DNA from: Actinomycetota bacterium
Lineage (GTDB): Bacteria; Actinomycetota; Actinomycetes; Actinomycetales; Microbacteriaceae
DNA: 6,006 bases
Assembly: GCA_009702645.1 (NCBI GenBank)
Contig: WLHO01000045.1
Location: 1-6,006, forward strand
Direction: 5' to 3'
Below, piece after piece: positions 1-5,624 of the stretch; positions within the stretch are counted from its first letter, which is position 1; the number at the start of each line of letters is the position of its first letter. The position numbers and the translations under genes were made by a program. The notes beneath the pieces are model-generated. The model ran no database searches and was not told where the DNA came from. It was given only the letters and a program-made list of their open reading frames with translations.

Positions 1-734
1 ATGTCCTCAAGTGGCAAGCCCTTGCGCCAGATAATGCCAACGCCATCACCGGTTAGGGTGTGTGCGTTAGAGGTGGTCTTGTAGATCTTTCCAAAGCCAC
101 CGGTTGCAAACACAATCGACTTGCCCTGGAACACGTGAATATCTCCGGTTGCTAGTTCAAAAGCAACTACGGCTGATGGACGCTGTTCACCGTTGTACTC
201 GGTCATAACAAGATCTAGAACGTAGAACTCGTTGAAGAATTCAATACCTAGCTTTACGCAGGTTTGGTACAGAGTCTGCAAAATCATGTGGCCGGTGCGG
301 TCGGCTGCGTAGCAAGAACGTCTAACCGGAGCTTTTCCGTGATCTCTGGTGTGACCACCGAAGCGGCGCTGGTCGATCTTGCCATCCGGGGTTCTGTTGA
401 AAGGAAGACCCATGTTCTCAAGATCGATAACTGCCTGAACTGATTCCTTGGCAAGGATTTCAGCTGCGTCCTGGTCAACTAGGTAGTCGCCACCTTTAAC
501 GGTGTCGAAGGTGTGCCATTCCCAGCTGTCTTCTTCAACGTTTGCAAGTGCGGCCGCCATTCCACCCTGGGCAGCTCCAGTGTGTGAGCGAGTAGGGAAC
601 AACTTCGAGATAACGGCAGTTTTTAGGTGAGGTACAGCTTCAATAGCTGCACGCATACCTGCGCCACCGGCACCAACAATAACGATGTCGTGCTGGTGAT
701 AGTGCGTGTTAGTTCCGTGCTCGTTTAAAGGCAA
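1..734 (-). CDS. sdhA: Succinate dehydrogenase flavoprotein subunit, N-terminal 244 residues (cut by left edge)
   Basis: This is the catalytic FAD subunit of complex II; it oxidises succinate to fumarate on the cytoplasmic face of the membrane. The frame is open from the left edge to 734. Visible are the dinucleotide-binding motif GAGGAG (residues 21-26), the segment SHTGAAQGG (50-58) whose His51 is the expected covalent FAD attachment residue, GLPF (109-112), GGHTRDHG (126-133), a Rossmann-type ATGGFGK (210-216), and the family segment ending WRKGLPLED at the edge. The catalytic HPTG region and the C-terminal half lie outside the window. The start is TTG at 734-732: it is the only start-type codon upstream of the FAD motif with a good ribosome binding site, and it gives the N-terminus [21 protein letters not shown]. 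The next in-frame ATG (Met27) lies just past the GAGGAG motif and would remove it. It sits 11 bases after the sdhD stop, so it is the third gene of an sdhCDA(B) operon. A family assignment error is very unlikely. Confidence 0.97.
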   Translation of the reverse strand, partial: MPLNEHGTNTHYHQHDIVIVGAGGAGMRAAIEAVPHLKTAVISKLFPTRSHTGAAQGGMAAALANVEEDSWEWHTFDTVKGGDYLVDQDAAEILAKESVQAVIDLENMGLPFNRTPDGKIDQRRFGGHTRDHGKAPVRRSCYAADRTGHMILQTLYQTCVKLGIEFFNEFYVLDLVMTEYNGEQRPSAVVAFELATGDIHVFQGKSIVFATGGFGKIYKTTSNAHTLTGDGVGIIWRKGLPLED

Positions 735-741
735 TTGATTT

Positions 742-747
742 TCCCTT
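742..747 (-). promoter_or_regulatory. Ribosome binding site deciding the TTG start of sdhA
   Basis: Reading the minus strand, AAGGGA lies 7 bases before TTG (734-732). It overlaps the sdhD stop codon TAA (748-746), which suggests translational coupling. It is weaker than the AGGAGG sites of sdhC and sdhD. Confidence 0.7.
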
Positions 748-1195
748 ACTGGGTTACTGCTGGACAAAATGATGGCAATAGATTTACTGGAGATCCGGCT
801 GGGCATGGGTCAAAGGTGAAGATGACCAAAGTTCCAAGAAGAATTAGTGCTGCGCAAACTCCCCAGAGTGAAAACACCAAGGTCTTACGAATGCCTTCGT
901 GCTCGGTGTAGTCGTTGATCACGGTTCTCATACCGTTGGTGCCGTGAAGCATGGCAAGCCACAGCATTGCAAGATCCCACCACTGCCAGAACGGAGCTGC
1001 CCACTTACCCGCAACGAATGCAAAGTCAATGGCCTTGATGCCGCCGTCTGGAACAACAAGGTTCGAAATCAAGTGAACAAAGATAAGAACAATAAGTAGT
1101 GGACCGGAGATACGCATGTAAATCCAGCCATACTTTTCCCAGTTCGCGGCCTTGCGGGATCTAGGGGAGTTTGGAACTTCAATAGTTACTGACAT
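746..1195 (-). CDS. sdhD: Succinate dehydrogenase membrane anchor subunit SdhD
   Basis: This is the 149-residue hydrophobic anchor of complex II; with SdhC it holds heme b and forms the quinone site. Three membrane segments are visible, roughly residues 29-48, 69-90 and 105-127. The motif HGTNGMR (84-90) supplies His84, the expected axial heme ligand. Asp95-Tyr96 follow exactly 11 residues after His84, the same spacing as the His71 to Asp82-Tyr83 heme/quinone pair of E. coli SdhD, so they are the likely quinone-site residues. The N-terminus is polar and basic (SPRSRK) and should be cytoplasmic. After the third helix there is an exported-side tail of about 20 residues holding Cys131 and Cys144. 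The ATG start is supported by AGGAGG 8 bases upstream (1209-1204), which overlaps the sdhC stop codon. The gene lies 12 bases after sdhC and 11 bases before sdhA. Confidence 0.96.
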   Translation of the reverse strand: MSVTIEVPNSPRSRKAANWEKYGWIYMRISGPLLIVLIFVHLISNLVVPDGGIKAIDFAFVAGKWAAPFWQWWDLAMLWLAMLHGTNGMRTVINDYTEHEGIRKTLVFSLWGVCAALILLGTLVIFTFDPCPAGSPVNLLPSFCPAVTQ

Positions 1196-1207
1196 TTTCT
1201 TCTCCTC

Positions 1208-1582
1208 CTAGCTAAAAACGTTCATTAGGTGACGGGGGGCAAAAGCAACAAAGAGCACGATGGTGATTGCCATGACGACCCAGAACATCTGGTTCTGGTA
1301 CTTGGCACCCTTGCTCCAAAAATCAATCAAGGTAATCCGAAGGCCATTTAGGCCGTGGTACAAAATCGCTGCCACAAGGCCCAGCTCAGCCAACCCGATA
1401 AGAGGCGTCTTGTAGGTGGCAATTACTACGTTGTAAGCAGCTGGGCTTACGCGGACTAAAGCAGTGTCAAGCACGTGAACTAGCAGGAAGAAAAAGATGG
1501 CAACACCGGTAATTCGGTGTAAAACCCAGGACCACATACCGACTTTTCCGCGGTATAGAGTCCCTGCTGGCAGTGATGGCAC
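1208..1582 (-). CDS. sdhC: Succinate dehydrogenase cytochrome b556 subunit SdhC
   Basis: This is the first gene of the sdh operon, a 124-residue membrane subunit that with SdhD binds heme b and quinone. The actinobacterial N-terminal signature GTLYRGKVGMWSWVLHRITG (7-26) is present; Arg23 in HRITG corresponds to the conserved quinone-site Arg of the family. Three membrane segments are expected near 25-43, 62-82 and 98-115. YHGLNGLRITLIDF (75-88) is the family's second signature, and His76 is the probable second axial heme ligand. Length matches the short actinobacterial SdhC. The start is GTG (1582-1580), chosen because AGGAGG lies 5 bases upstream and the reading begins MPSLPAGTLYRG as expected. 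The stop TAG (1210-1208) overlaps the sdhD ribosome binding site, so translation of C and D is probably coupled. Confidence 0.96.
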   Translation of the reverse strand: MPSLPAGTLYRGKVGMWSWVLHRITGVAIFFFLLVHVLDTALVRVSPAAYNVVIATYKTPLIGLAELGLVAAILYHGLNGLRITLIDFWSKGAKYQNQMFWVVMAITIVLFVAFAPRHLMNVFS

Positions 1583-1587
1583 GCAAC

Positions 1588-1593
1588 CCTCCT
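1588..1593 (-). promoter_or_regulatory. Ribosome binding site deciding the GTG start of sdhC
   Basis: On the minus strand a full AGGAGG (flanked as GAGGAGGG) lies 5 bases before the GTG at 1582-1580. No ATG in frame nearby competes with it. Confidence 0.85.
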
Positions 1594-1627
1594 CGGGAAC
1601 GAATTCGCTTTGTATAAAAGTCTAACC

Positions 1628-1671
1628 CCCAAATATTGGGCTCTCGCTCAAGCCCTAAGGGTGGGCTAGGG
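1628..1671 (+). repeat. Overlapping short inverted repeats in the manC leader
   Basis: Seen directly: CCCAA-ATA-TTGGG (1628-1640); GGGCT (1638-1642) complementary to AGCCC (1651-1655) across 8 bases; the same AGCCC complementary to a second GGGCT (1663-1667) across 7 bases; and CCCTA (1653-1657) complementary to TAGGG (1667-1671). The pairings share arms, so only some can form at once. Arms are only 5 bases, so each hairpin alone would be modest. No T-run follows, so this is not an intrinsic terminator. Confidence 0.5.
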
Positions 1672-1682
1672 TTTTTAGTGAC

Positions 1683-2801
1683 ATGAATAATCCCAGAAAA
1701 CCACTTGACCGCTTTCACGCAATCATCCCTGCCGGGGGCGTTGGAAGCAGGCTTTGGCCACTATCTAGAGCTTCAGCTCCAAAGTTTTTGCATGACCTGA
1801 CCGGTTCCGGTCAGACCTTATTGCAAGACACCTGGGATCGCATCACACCTATTTCTTCAGATAAGCGCACCATGATTGTCACAGGCCTAGCTCACGAAGA
1901 AGCCGTAAAGGCCCAACTGCCAAAGCTCTCGGCAGCAAACCTAGTTATTGAGGACAGTCCGAAGGATTCCACAGCCGCCATCGCACTCGCCGCAGCCATT
2001 TTGGCAAAACGTGAGCCGGATGTAATCATTGGCTCTTTTGCAGCCGATCACGTCATTCAAGACAGCCCTGCCTTCCATGCCGCGGTTGCTGAAGGCATCG
2101 AAATAGCAGCAACCGATCGAATCGTAGTAATAGGTATCCAACCAACCGAGGCCTCGGTTGGTTTTGGATACATCAAAACCGGTGAAGCACTTGAAGTACC
2201 AGGGGCACCTTCAGCGCTCGCGGTAGACAAGTTTGTTGAGAAACCAAAGCTTGATCGAGCTAAGAAGTATGTCGAATCGGGTAAGTACCTTTGGAATGCC
2301 GGAATGTTCATTGCACCGGCTGCCTTGCTACTTCGCCAGCTTGCCAAGTCAGAGCCTGAACTTCACGCTGGGATTTTGGAACTGGCGGCAGCTTGGGACA
2401 CTGACCAAAGAGCTGCCACCATAAAGAAGGTATGGCCGACCCTAAAGAAGGTAGCGATTGATTACTCAATCGCAGAACCTGCTGCCGAGGCTGGGCTGGT
2501 TGCAGTGGTGCCGGGTAAATTCAGCTGGCATGACGTTGGGGACTTTGCAGCTATTGCAGAACTTCAGTCTCAGGGTCGAAAGAACAACTTGGCGGTTTTG
2601 GGTTCTGCCAGGGTGCTCTCTGACTCCTCGAGTGGAATTTTGGTTAGCGATACCAAACGGATGATTGCGGTGATTGGTTTAGAGGATGTGATCATCGTGG
2701 ATACCCCCGACGCCCTTCTGGTCACAAACAAGGAAAATGCTCAAAAGGTTAAAGCTTTGGTTGACTCTTTAAAGGCAACAGGTCACGACGAGATTTTGTA
2801 G
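1683..2801 (+). CDS. manC: Mannose-1-phosphate guanylyltransferase (GDP-mannose pyrophosphorylase)
   Basis: The enzyme joins GTP and mannose 1-phosphate to give GDP-mannose and pyrophosphate, supplying mannosyl donors for glycolipids, glycans or glycosylated proteins in the cytoplasm. The 372-residue protein shows the nucleotidyltransferase signature AGGVGSRLWPLSR with APK (17-34), EDSPKDSTAAI (90-100) in place of the usual EPxGRNTAPAI-type segment, FAADHVI (119-125) with probable metal-binding Asp122, GFGYIKTG (161-168), FVEKP (185-189), WNAGMF (205-210), DYSIAEPA (261-268) and WHDVGDF (283-289) with probable second metal ligand Asp285. The last 70 or so residues look like the short beta-rich C-terminal domain. 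It lacks the phosphomannose isomerase domain of the longer bifunctional forms, so it is the short monofunctional type. The ATG start fits the family N-terminus (RFHAIIPAGG); only a weak AGGG 11 bases upstream supports it. It is divergent to sdhC. It could in principle use another sugar-1-phosphate, but the WPLSR and WNAGMF motifs favour mannose. Confidence 0.93.
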   Translation: MNNPRKPLDRFHAIIPAGGVGSRLWPLSRASAPKFLHDLTGSGQTLLQDTWDRITPISSDKRTMIVTGLAHEEAVKAQLPKLSAANLVIEDSPKDSTAAIALAAAILAKREPDVIIGSFAADHVIQDSPAFHAAVAEGIEIAATDRIVVIGIQPTEASVGFGYIKTGEALEVPGAPSALAVDKFVEKPKLDRAKKYVESGKYLWNAGMFIAPAALLLRQLAKSEPELHAGILELAAAWDTDQRAATIKKVWPTLKKVAIDYSIAEPAAEAGLVAVVPGKFSWHDVGDFAAIAELQSQGRKNNLAVLGSARVLSDSSSGILVSDTKRMIAVIGLEDVIIVDTPDALLVTNKENAQKVKALVDSLKATGHDEIL

Positions 2802-2811
2802 CCCCTAGGGG
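2802..2811. repeat. Perfect 10-base palindrome directly after the manC stop
   Basis: CCCCTAGGGG begins at the base after the TAG stop. It is followed by TTATG and only a broken T stretch (GTTTTC at 2821-2826), so a terminator role is weak. It could be an operator or chance; the core resembles the imperfect CCCTAAGGG upstream of manC (1653-1661). Confidence 0.4.
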
Positions 2812-2899
2812 TTATGTATCGTTTTCATCTCGAATTGGTTAACGCTTGGGCGTTGCGGCGGTTTTGGCCCCGCGTGTCGGATACCCTTAACACATACAA

Positions 2900-2924
2900 G
2901 CCAGCAGTGAAAGACATTTCTGGC
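2900..2924 (+). repeat. Leader hairpin just upstream of the lipoprotein ribosome binding site
   Basis: GCCAG (2900-2904) pairs with CTGGC (2920-2924). After one mismatch, AGTG pairs with CATT (one G-T wobble) around the loop AAAGA. The stem ends 7 bases before AGGAGG. It may stabilise the mRNA 5' end or keep the ribosome binding site open; this is inference from the pairing only. Confidence 0.45.
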
Positions 2925-2931
2925 GTCTAAT

Positions 2932-2937
2932 AGGAGG
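2932..2937 (+). promoter_or_regulatory. Ribosome binding site deciding the GTG start of the lipoprotein gene
   Basis: A full AGGAGG lies 7 bases before GTG (2945-2947). The downstream reading begins with a textbook lipoprotein signal peptide, so the GTG start is secure. Confidence 0.9.
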
Positions 2938-2944
2938 AACCTAA

Positions 2945-4009
2945 GTGAAGCTATTTTCACGTTCAAGTGCTGCAAAGGCACTTTCACTAGCTGCTGTTTC
3001 AGCGCTAGTACTTTCTGGTTGTGCAGCTGCACCAGAAGACACAACTGCAGAGCCAATTGATTTTCTAGCTTGCGCAGTTTCTGACGAAGGAAACTGGAAC
3101 GACAAGTCCTTCAACGAGGCTGTTTACACAGGTCTAAAGCAGGCTGAAGCAGAGCTAGGCGTTCAGATTAACGCTCTAGAGTCCGCAACTCCTGAAGACT
3201 TCGAGCCAAACCTACAGGCAAGCGTTGACGCTGGCTGTGACATCATCATCGGTGTTGGTTTCGCACTAGGCGATGCAATCACCAAGATTTCAGCAGAGAA
3301 CCCAGAGCTTAACTTTGCTCTAGTTGACTCAGCTTCTGAGAGCACCAACGTAAAGCCATTGCTATTCGAAACTGCTGAGGCAGGATTCCTAGCAGGTTAC
3401 GCATCGGCTGACTACTCAACCTCTAAGACACTTGGTACCTTCGGAGGACTTCCTTTCCCATCAGTTACTGACTTCATGACCGGTTACTACTACGGTGCAA
3501 TGCAGTGGGGTATGGACAACGACGCTGAAGTTACCGTTCTTGGCTGGGACCCAGCTAACCCAGACGGTGGAGACTTCATGGGTGGATTTGCTCCAAACAA
3601 CCCAGAAGGTCTAGCAATTGCTAAGACTCAGATCCAGGCAGGTGCTGACGTTATCCTTCCTGTTGGTGGAAACCAGTTCACCTCTGTTCAGTCTGCAATC
3701 GACGAGCTAAACCCAGATGCAGTAATGCTTGGTGTTGACGTTGACATCGCAGCTCAGAACCCAGATCTAGCGAAGTACATCCTCACCTCAATCGAGAAGA
3801 GAATGGCAATTGCTACATTCGATGTAATCAAGGGCCTAGTTGATGGTGCTGCATTCGATGCAACTCCATACGTTGGAACTCTTGCTAACAAGGGTGTTGC
3901 AATCACCGCCTTCACTGACTTCTCCTCAAAGGTAAGCTCCGGACTAGCTGCAAAGCTAGTAGAGCTTGAGGCTGGAATCATCGATGGCACCTACAAGCCA
4001 AAGGGCTAG
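2945..4009 (+). CDS. BMP-family substrate-binding lipoprotein, probable nucleoside ABC importer component
   Basis: The 354-residue protein captures substrate outside the membrane and delivers it to the permease. Residues 1-25 form a lipoprotein signal peptide (basic start, hydrophobic core) ending in the lipobox LSGC, with Cys26 as the lipid anchor. The mature part is a Bmp domain (PnrA/Med type): VSDEGNWNDKSFNEA (45-59) is the family's ligand-site motif, followed by DAGCDIIIGVGFALGD (95-110), FALVDS (124-129), an AGFLAGYASADYS segment and GTFGG. Related proteins bind purine nucleosides (Treponema PnrA, the B. subtilis guanosine system), so nucleoside is the best substrate guess, not shown by sequence alone. 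Trp51 stands where many members have Phe or another aromatic in this motif. Cys43 and Cys98 are the only cysteines of the mature domain. Leu codons are 18 CTA, 10 CTT, 1 CTC, 1 TTG and no CTG, and Ala is almost all GCT/GCA, consistent with very high expression. It ends in tandem TAG TAG stops and a terminator, ahead of the ATPase gene. Confidence 0.93.
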   Translation: MKLFSRSSAAKALSLAAVSALVLSGCAAAPEDTTAEPIDFLACAVSDEGNWNDKSFNEAVYTGLKQAEAELGVQINALESATPEDFEPNLQASVDAGCDIIIGVGFALGDAITKISAENPELNFALVDSASESTNVKPLLFETAEAGFLAGYASADYSTSKTLGTFGGLPFPSVTDFMTGYYYGAMQWGMDNDAEVTVLGWDPANPDGGDFMGGFAPNNPEGLAIAKTQIQAGADVILPVGGNQFTSVQSAIDELNPDAVMLGVDVDIAAQNPDLAKYILTSIEKRMAIATFDVIKGLVDGAAFDATPYVGTLANKGVAITAFTDFSSKVSSGLAAKLVELEAGIIDGTYKPKG

Positions 4010-4024
4010 TAGCTAAATCACTAC

Positions 4025-4068
4025 TGAAGACCGGATGCTCCGATTGGGGCATCCGGTCTTCATTTTTT
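4025..4068 (+). terminator. Strong intrinsic terminator between lipoprotein and ATPase genes
   Basis: GAAGACCGGATGC (4026-4038) pairs perfectly with GCATCCGGTCTTC (4049-4061). A flanking T-A pair extends it outward, and inner T-G, C-G, C-G pairs leave a 4-base loop GATT. Six T's follow at 4063-4068. It lies 16 bases after the lipoprotein stop. It should end most transcripts of the lipoprotein gene, with the ATPase and permease depending on readthrough or a separate promoter. Confidence 0.93.
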
Positions 4069-4118
4069 ATGTGAGACAATAATTCCTAACAAAATCAATT
4101 TGCACATAGGAGTGCTGC
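4069..4118 (+). promoter_or_regulatory. Short leader of the ATPase gene with ribosome binding site
   Basis: AGGAG (4108-4112) lies 6 bases before the ATG at 4119. The rest is AT-rich. GAGACA (4073-4078) is a partial -35 match, but nothing convincing stands at the -10 position, so I cannot claim an internal promoter. Confidence 0.5.
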
Positions 4119-5624
4119 ATGAAACTCGAGCTAAAGGGAATAACCAAACGGTTTGGAACCTTAGTAGCTAACGACGCAATCGATCTTGTTGTCGAATCAG
4201 GTGAGATTCACAGCTTGCTTGGCGAAAATGGTGCCGGCAAATCAACTCTGATGAACGTGCTCTACGGTCTCTATAAAGCCGACGCCGGTCAGATTCTGCT
4301 AGATGGCAAACCGGTTGAGTTCCAAGGCCCTGGCGATGCAATGGCCGCCGGTATTGGAATGGTCCACCAACACTTCATGCTTATTCCAGTTTTTACTGTC
4401 GCAGAGAACGTTGCCCTCGGGCATGAACCGACCAAACGCGGCGGAGTTCTAGATTTGGATGCAGCTAGAGCCTTGGTTCGAAAAATCTCTGATCGCTTCG
4501 GCTTCGATGTTGACCCAGATGCGCTGGTTGAAGATTTACCGGTAGGTGTTCAGCAGCGAGTCGAGATCATCAAGTCCCTTGCCCGAGACGCCAAGGTTTT
4601 GGTGCTCGATGAACCAACAGCCGTACTTACTCCTCAGGAAACTGACGAGCTGATGGAGATCATGCGCGGGCTTGCCAAGTCAGGAACCTCCATTGTTTTC
4701 ATCACACACAAACTTCGTGAAGTAAAAGCCGTTGCCGACAAGATCACGGTAATTCGCCAGGGTCGAGTTGTTGGCGAAGCCAAGCCAAGCGCAGAAACCA
4801 CCGAGCTTGCGAGCATGATGGTTGGTCGAGATGTTGGAATGACCGTTGAGAAGAAAGCAGCCACCCCTGGCAAGGTTGTGCTCAAGGTTGATGATCTTTC
4901 AGTTTTGGATGATCGCGAGCACCGCGCAGTAGATCACGTGAGTTTCGAAGTAAGGGCTGGAGAAATCCTTGCCATCGCCGGAGTTCAAGGAAATGGCCAA
5001 ACCGAACTTGCCGAAGCAATCCTGGGACTTCGCTCTATTCACTCAAATGACGGCGACATCTCAATTTCTGGTGCGAGCGTTCGAGGAAAGTCAGTTAGAA
5101 GCATTCTTGAAAAGGGTGTGGGTTACGTACCTGAAGATCGCCAAAAGAACGGACTAGTTTCTGAGTTTTCAATTGAAGAAAACTTGATGCTGAATGGCTC
5201 TTTCACAAAGCCTTATGCCAAGGGCCTTGGAATTGCGTTTGGAACCAGAGCTCGACTGGCTGAAGAACGAGTAAAAGAGTTTGACGTTAGAACCACTTCT
5301 GCGCTTACTCCTGCAGGAAAGCTTTCTGGTGGTAATCAGCAGAAGGTTGTTTTGGCCAGGGAACTATCTCGGGAAGTTGATTTGTTGATTGTTTCGCAGC
5401 CAACCCGCGGAGTTGATGTTGGTTCTATCGAATTCATCCACGAGCGTTTGGTCGAAGAGCGCAATGCAGGCAAGGCCGTACTTTTGATTTCCACTGAGTT
5501 GGATGAAGTCTTGGCATTGGCCGACCGCATAGCAGTTATGTATCGCGGTCGAATAGTTGGCATTGTTGATACCAAAACTGATCGCGCAAAGCTTGGCCAA
5601 ATGATGGCTGGAGTTGCAGCATGA
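4119..5624 (+). CDS. Double-domain ABC transporter ATPase of a nucleoside/sugar-type importer
   Basis: The 501-residue protein powers the importer from the cytoplasmic side; two ATPase domains are fused in one chain, as in the YufO/NupO and RbsA families. Domain 1 has Walker A GENGAGKST (35-43), Q-loop Gln84 in MVHQHFML (81-88), a variant signature LPVGVQQRVEI (140-150), Walker B VLVLDEPT (160-167) with catalytic Glu165, and H-loop His197. Domain 2 has a degenerate Walker A GVQGNGQTE (288-296, Gln for the key Lys), a perfect signature LSGGNQQK (402-409), Walker B LLIVSQPTRGVD (422-433) with Gln427 in place of Glu, and Thr459 where domain 1 has His197. With head-to-tail packing, Walker A/B of domain 1 meets the canonical signature of domain 2, giving one competent and one degenerate site; such asymmetry is normal in this family. 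The gene follows the terminator after the lipoprotein gene and overlaps the permease start by ATGA, so those two are translationally coupled. Length is typical (about 500). Nucleoside specificity comes from the BMP partner. Confidence 0.95.
   Translation: MKLELKGITKRFGTLVANDAIDLVVESGEIHSLLGENGAGKSTLMNVLYGLYKADAGQILLDGKPVEFQGPGDAMAAGIGMVHQHFMLIPVFTVAENVALGHEPTKRGGVLDLDAARALVRKISDRFGFDVDPDALVEDLPVGVQQRVEIIKSLARDAKVLVLDEPTAVLTPQETDELMEIMRGLAKSGTSIVFITHKLREVKAVADKITVIRQGRVVGEAKPSAETTELASMMVGRDVGMTVEKKAATPGKVVLKVDDLSVLDDREHRAVDHVSFEVRAGEILAIAGVQGNGQTELAEAILGLRSIHSNDGDISISGASVRGKSVRSILEKGVGYVPEDRQKNGLVSEFSIEENLMLNGSFTKPYAKGLGIAFGTRARLAEERVKEFDVRTTSALTPAGKLSGGNQQKVVLARELSREVDLLIVSQPTRGVDVGSIEFIHERLVEERNAGKAVLLISTELDEVLALADRIAVMYRGRIVGIVDTKTDRAKLGQMMAGVAA

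Larger units (their letters stand above)
1583..1682. promoter_or_regulatory. Divergent intergenic region between sdhC and manC, with candidate promoters
   Basis: This 100-base gap must carry the start signals for both the sdh operon (leftward) and manC (rightward). The AT-rich element TGTATAAAAG (1611-1620) reads TATAAA as a -10 for manC on the plus strand (1613-1618) and TATACA as a -10 for sdhC on the minus strand (1616-1611). Use of the latter would put the sdhC transcript start near 1604, about 22 bases before the GTG. I could not find a convincing -35 hexamer for either direction, so the calls rest on the -10 alone. The manC-proximal half (1628-1671) holds several short inverted repeats, listed separately. 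The assignment as a regulatory region is safe; the exact promoter positions are inference. Confidence 0.45.
2812..2944 (+). promoter_or_regulatory. Upstream region and leader of the lipoprotein gene
   Basis: This stretch should hold the promoter of the importer operon. A weak pair, TTGGCC (2864-2869) and TTAACA (2887-2892) at 17 bases, is the best spaced sigma-70-like match; TACCCT (2882-2887) is an alternative -10. A perfect small inverted repeat AACGC-TTGG-GCGTT sits at 2841-2854, upstream of these, where an operator could lie. I see no riboswitch consensus. The promoter position is a guess; that a promoter exists here is likely because manC and the lipoprotein gene differ strongly in codon bias and function. 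Confidence 0.35.

Noticed and set aside
284..478. 64-residue open frame on the minus strand
   Set aside because: It lies inside sdhA in another frame; the sdhA frame carries all conserved motifs.
899..1099. 66-residue open frame on the plus strand
   Set aside because: Antisense to sdhD, no recognisable domain, no ribosome binding site of note; a shadow.
1467..1718. 83-residue open frame on the minus strand spanning the sdhC start and the divergent gap
   Set aside because: Overlaps sdhC out of frame and the beginning of manC; composition is not protein-like and no family is recognised.
2802..2826. Palindrome after manC as an intrinsic terminator
   Set aside because: The 10-base palindrome has no room for a loop and lacks an adjacent T-run; kept only as a repeat.
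2812..2944. Purine-type riboswitch before the nucleoside importer
   Set aside because: No match to the conserved core of known purine aptamers and no three-way junction; only small hairpins are visible.
5012..5460. ATPase domain 2 as a damaged or mutated ABC domain
   Set aside because: Loss of the Walker A Lys, the catalytic Glu and the H-loop His is the normal state of the second domain in this transporter family, so it is not decay.
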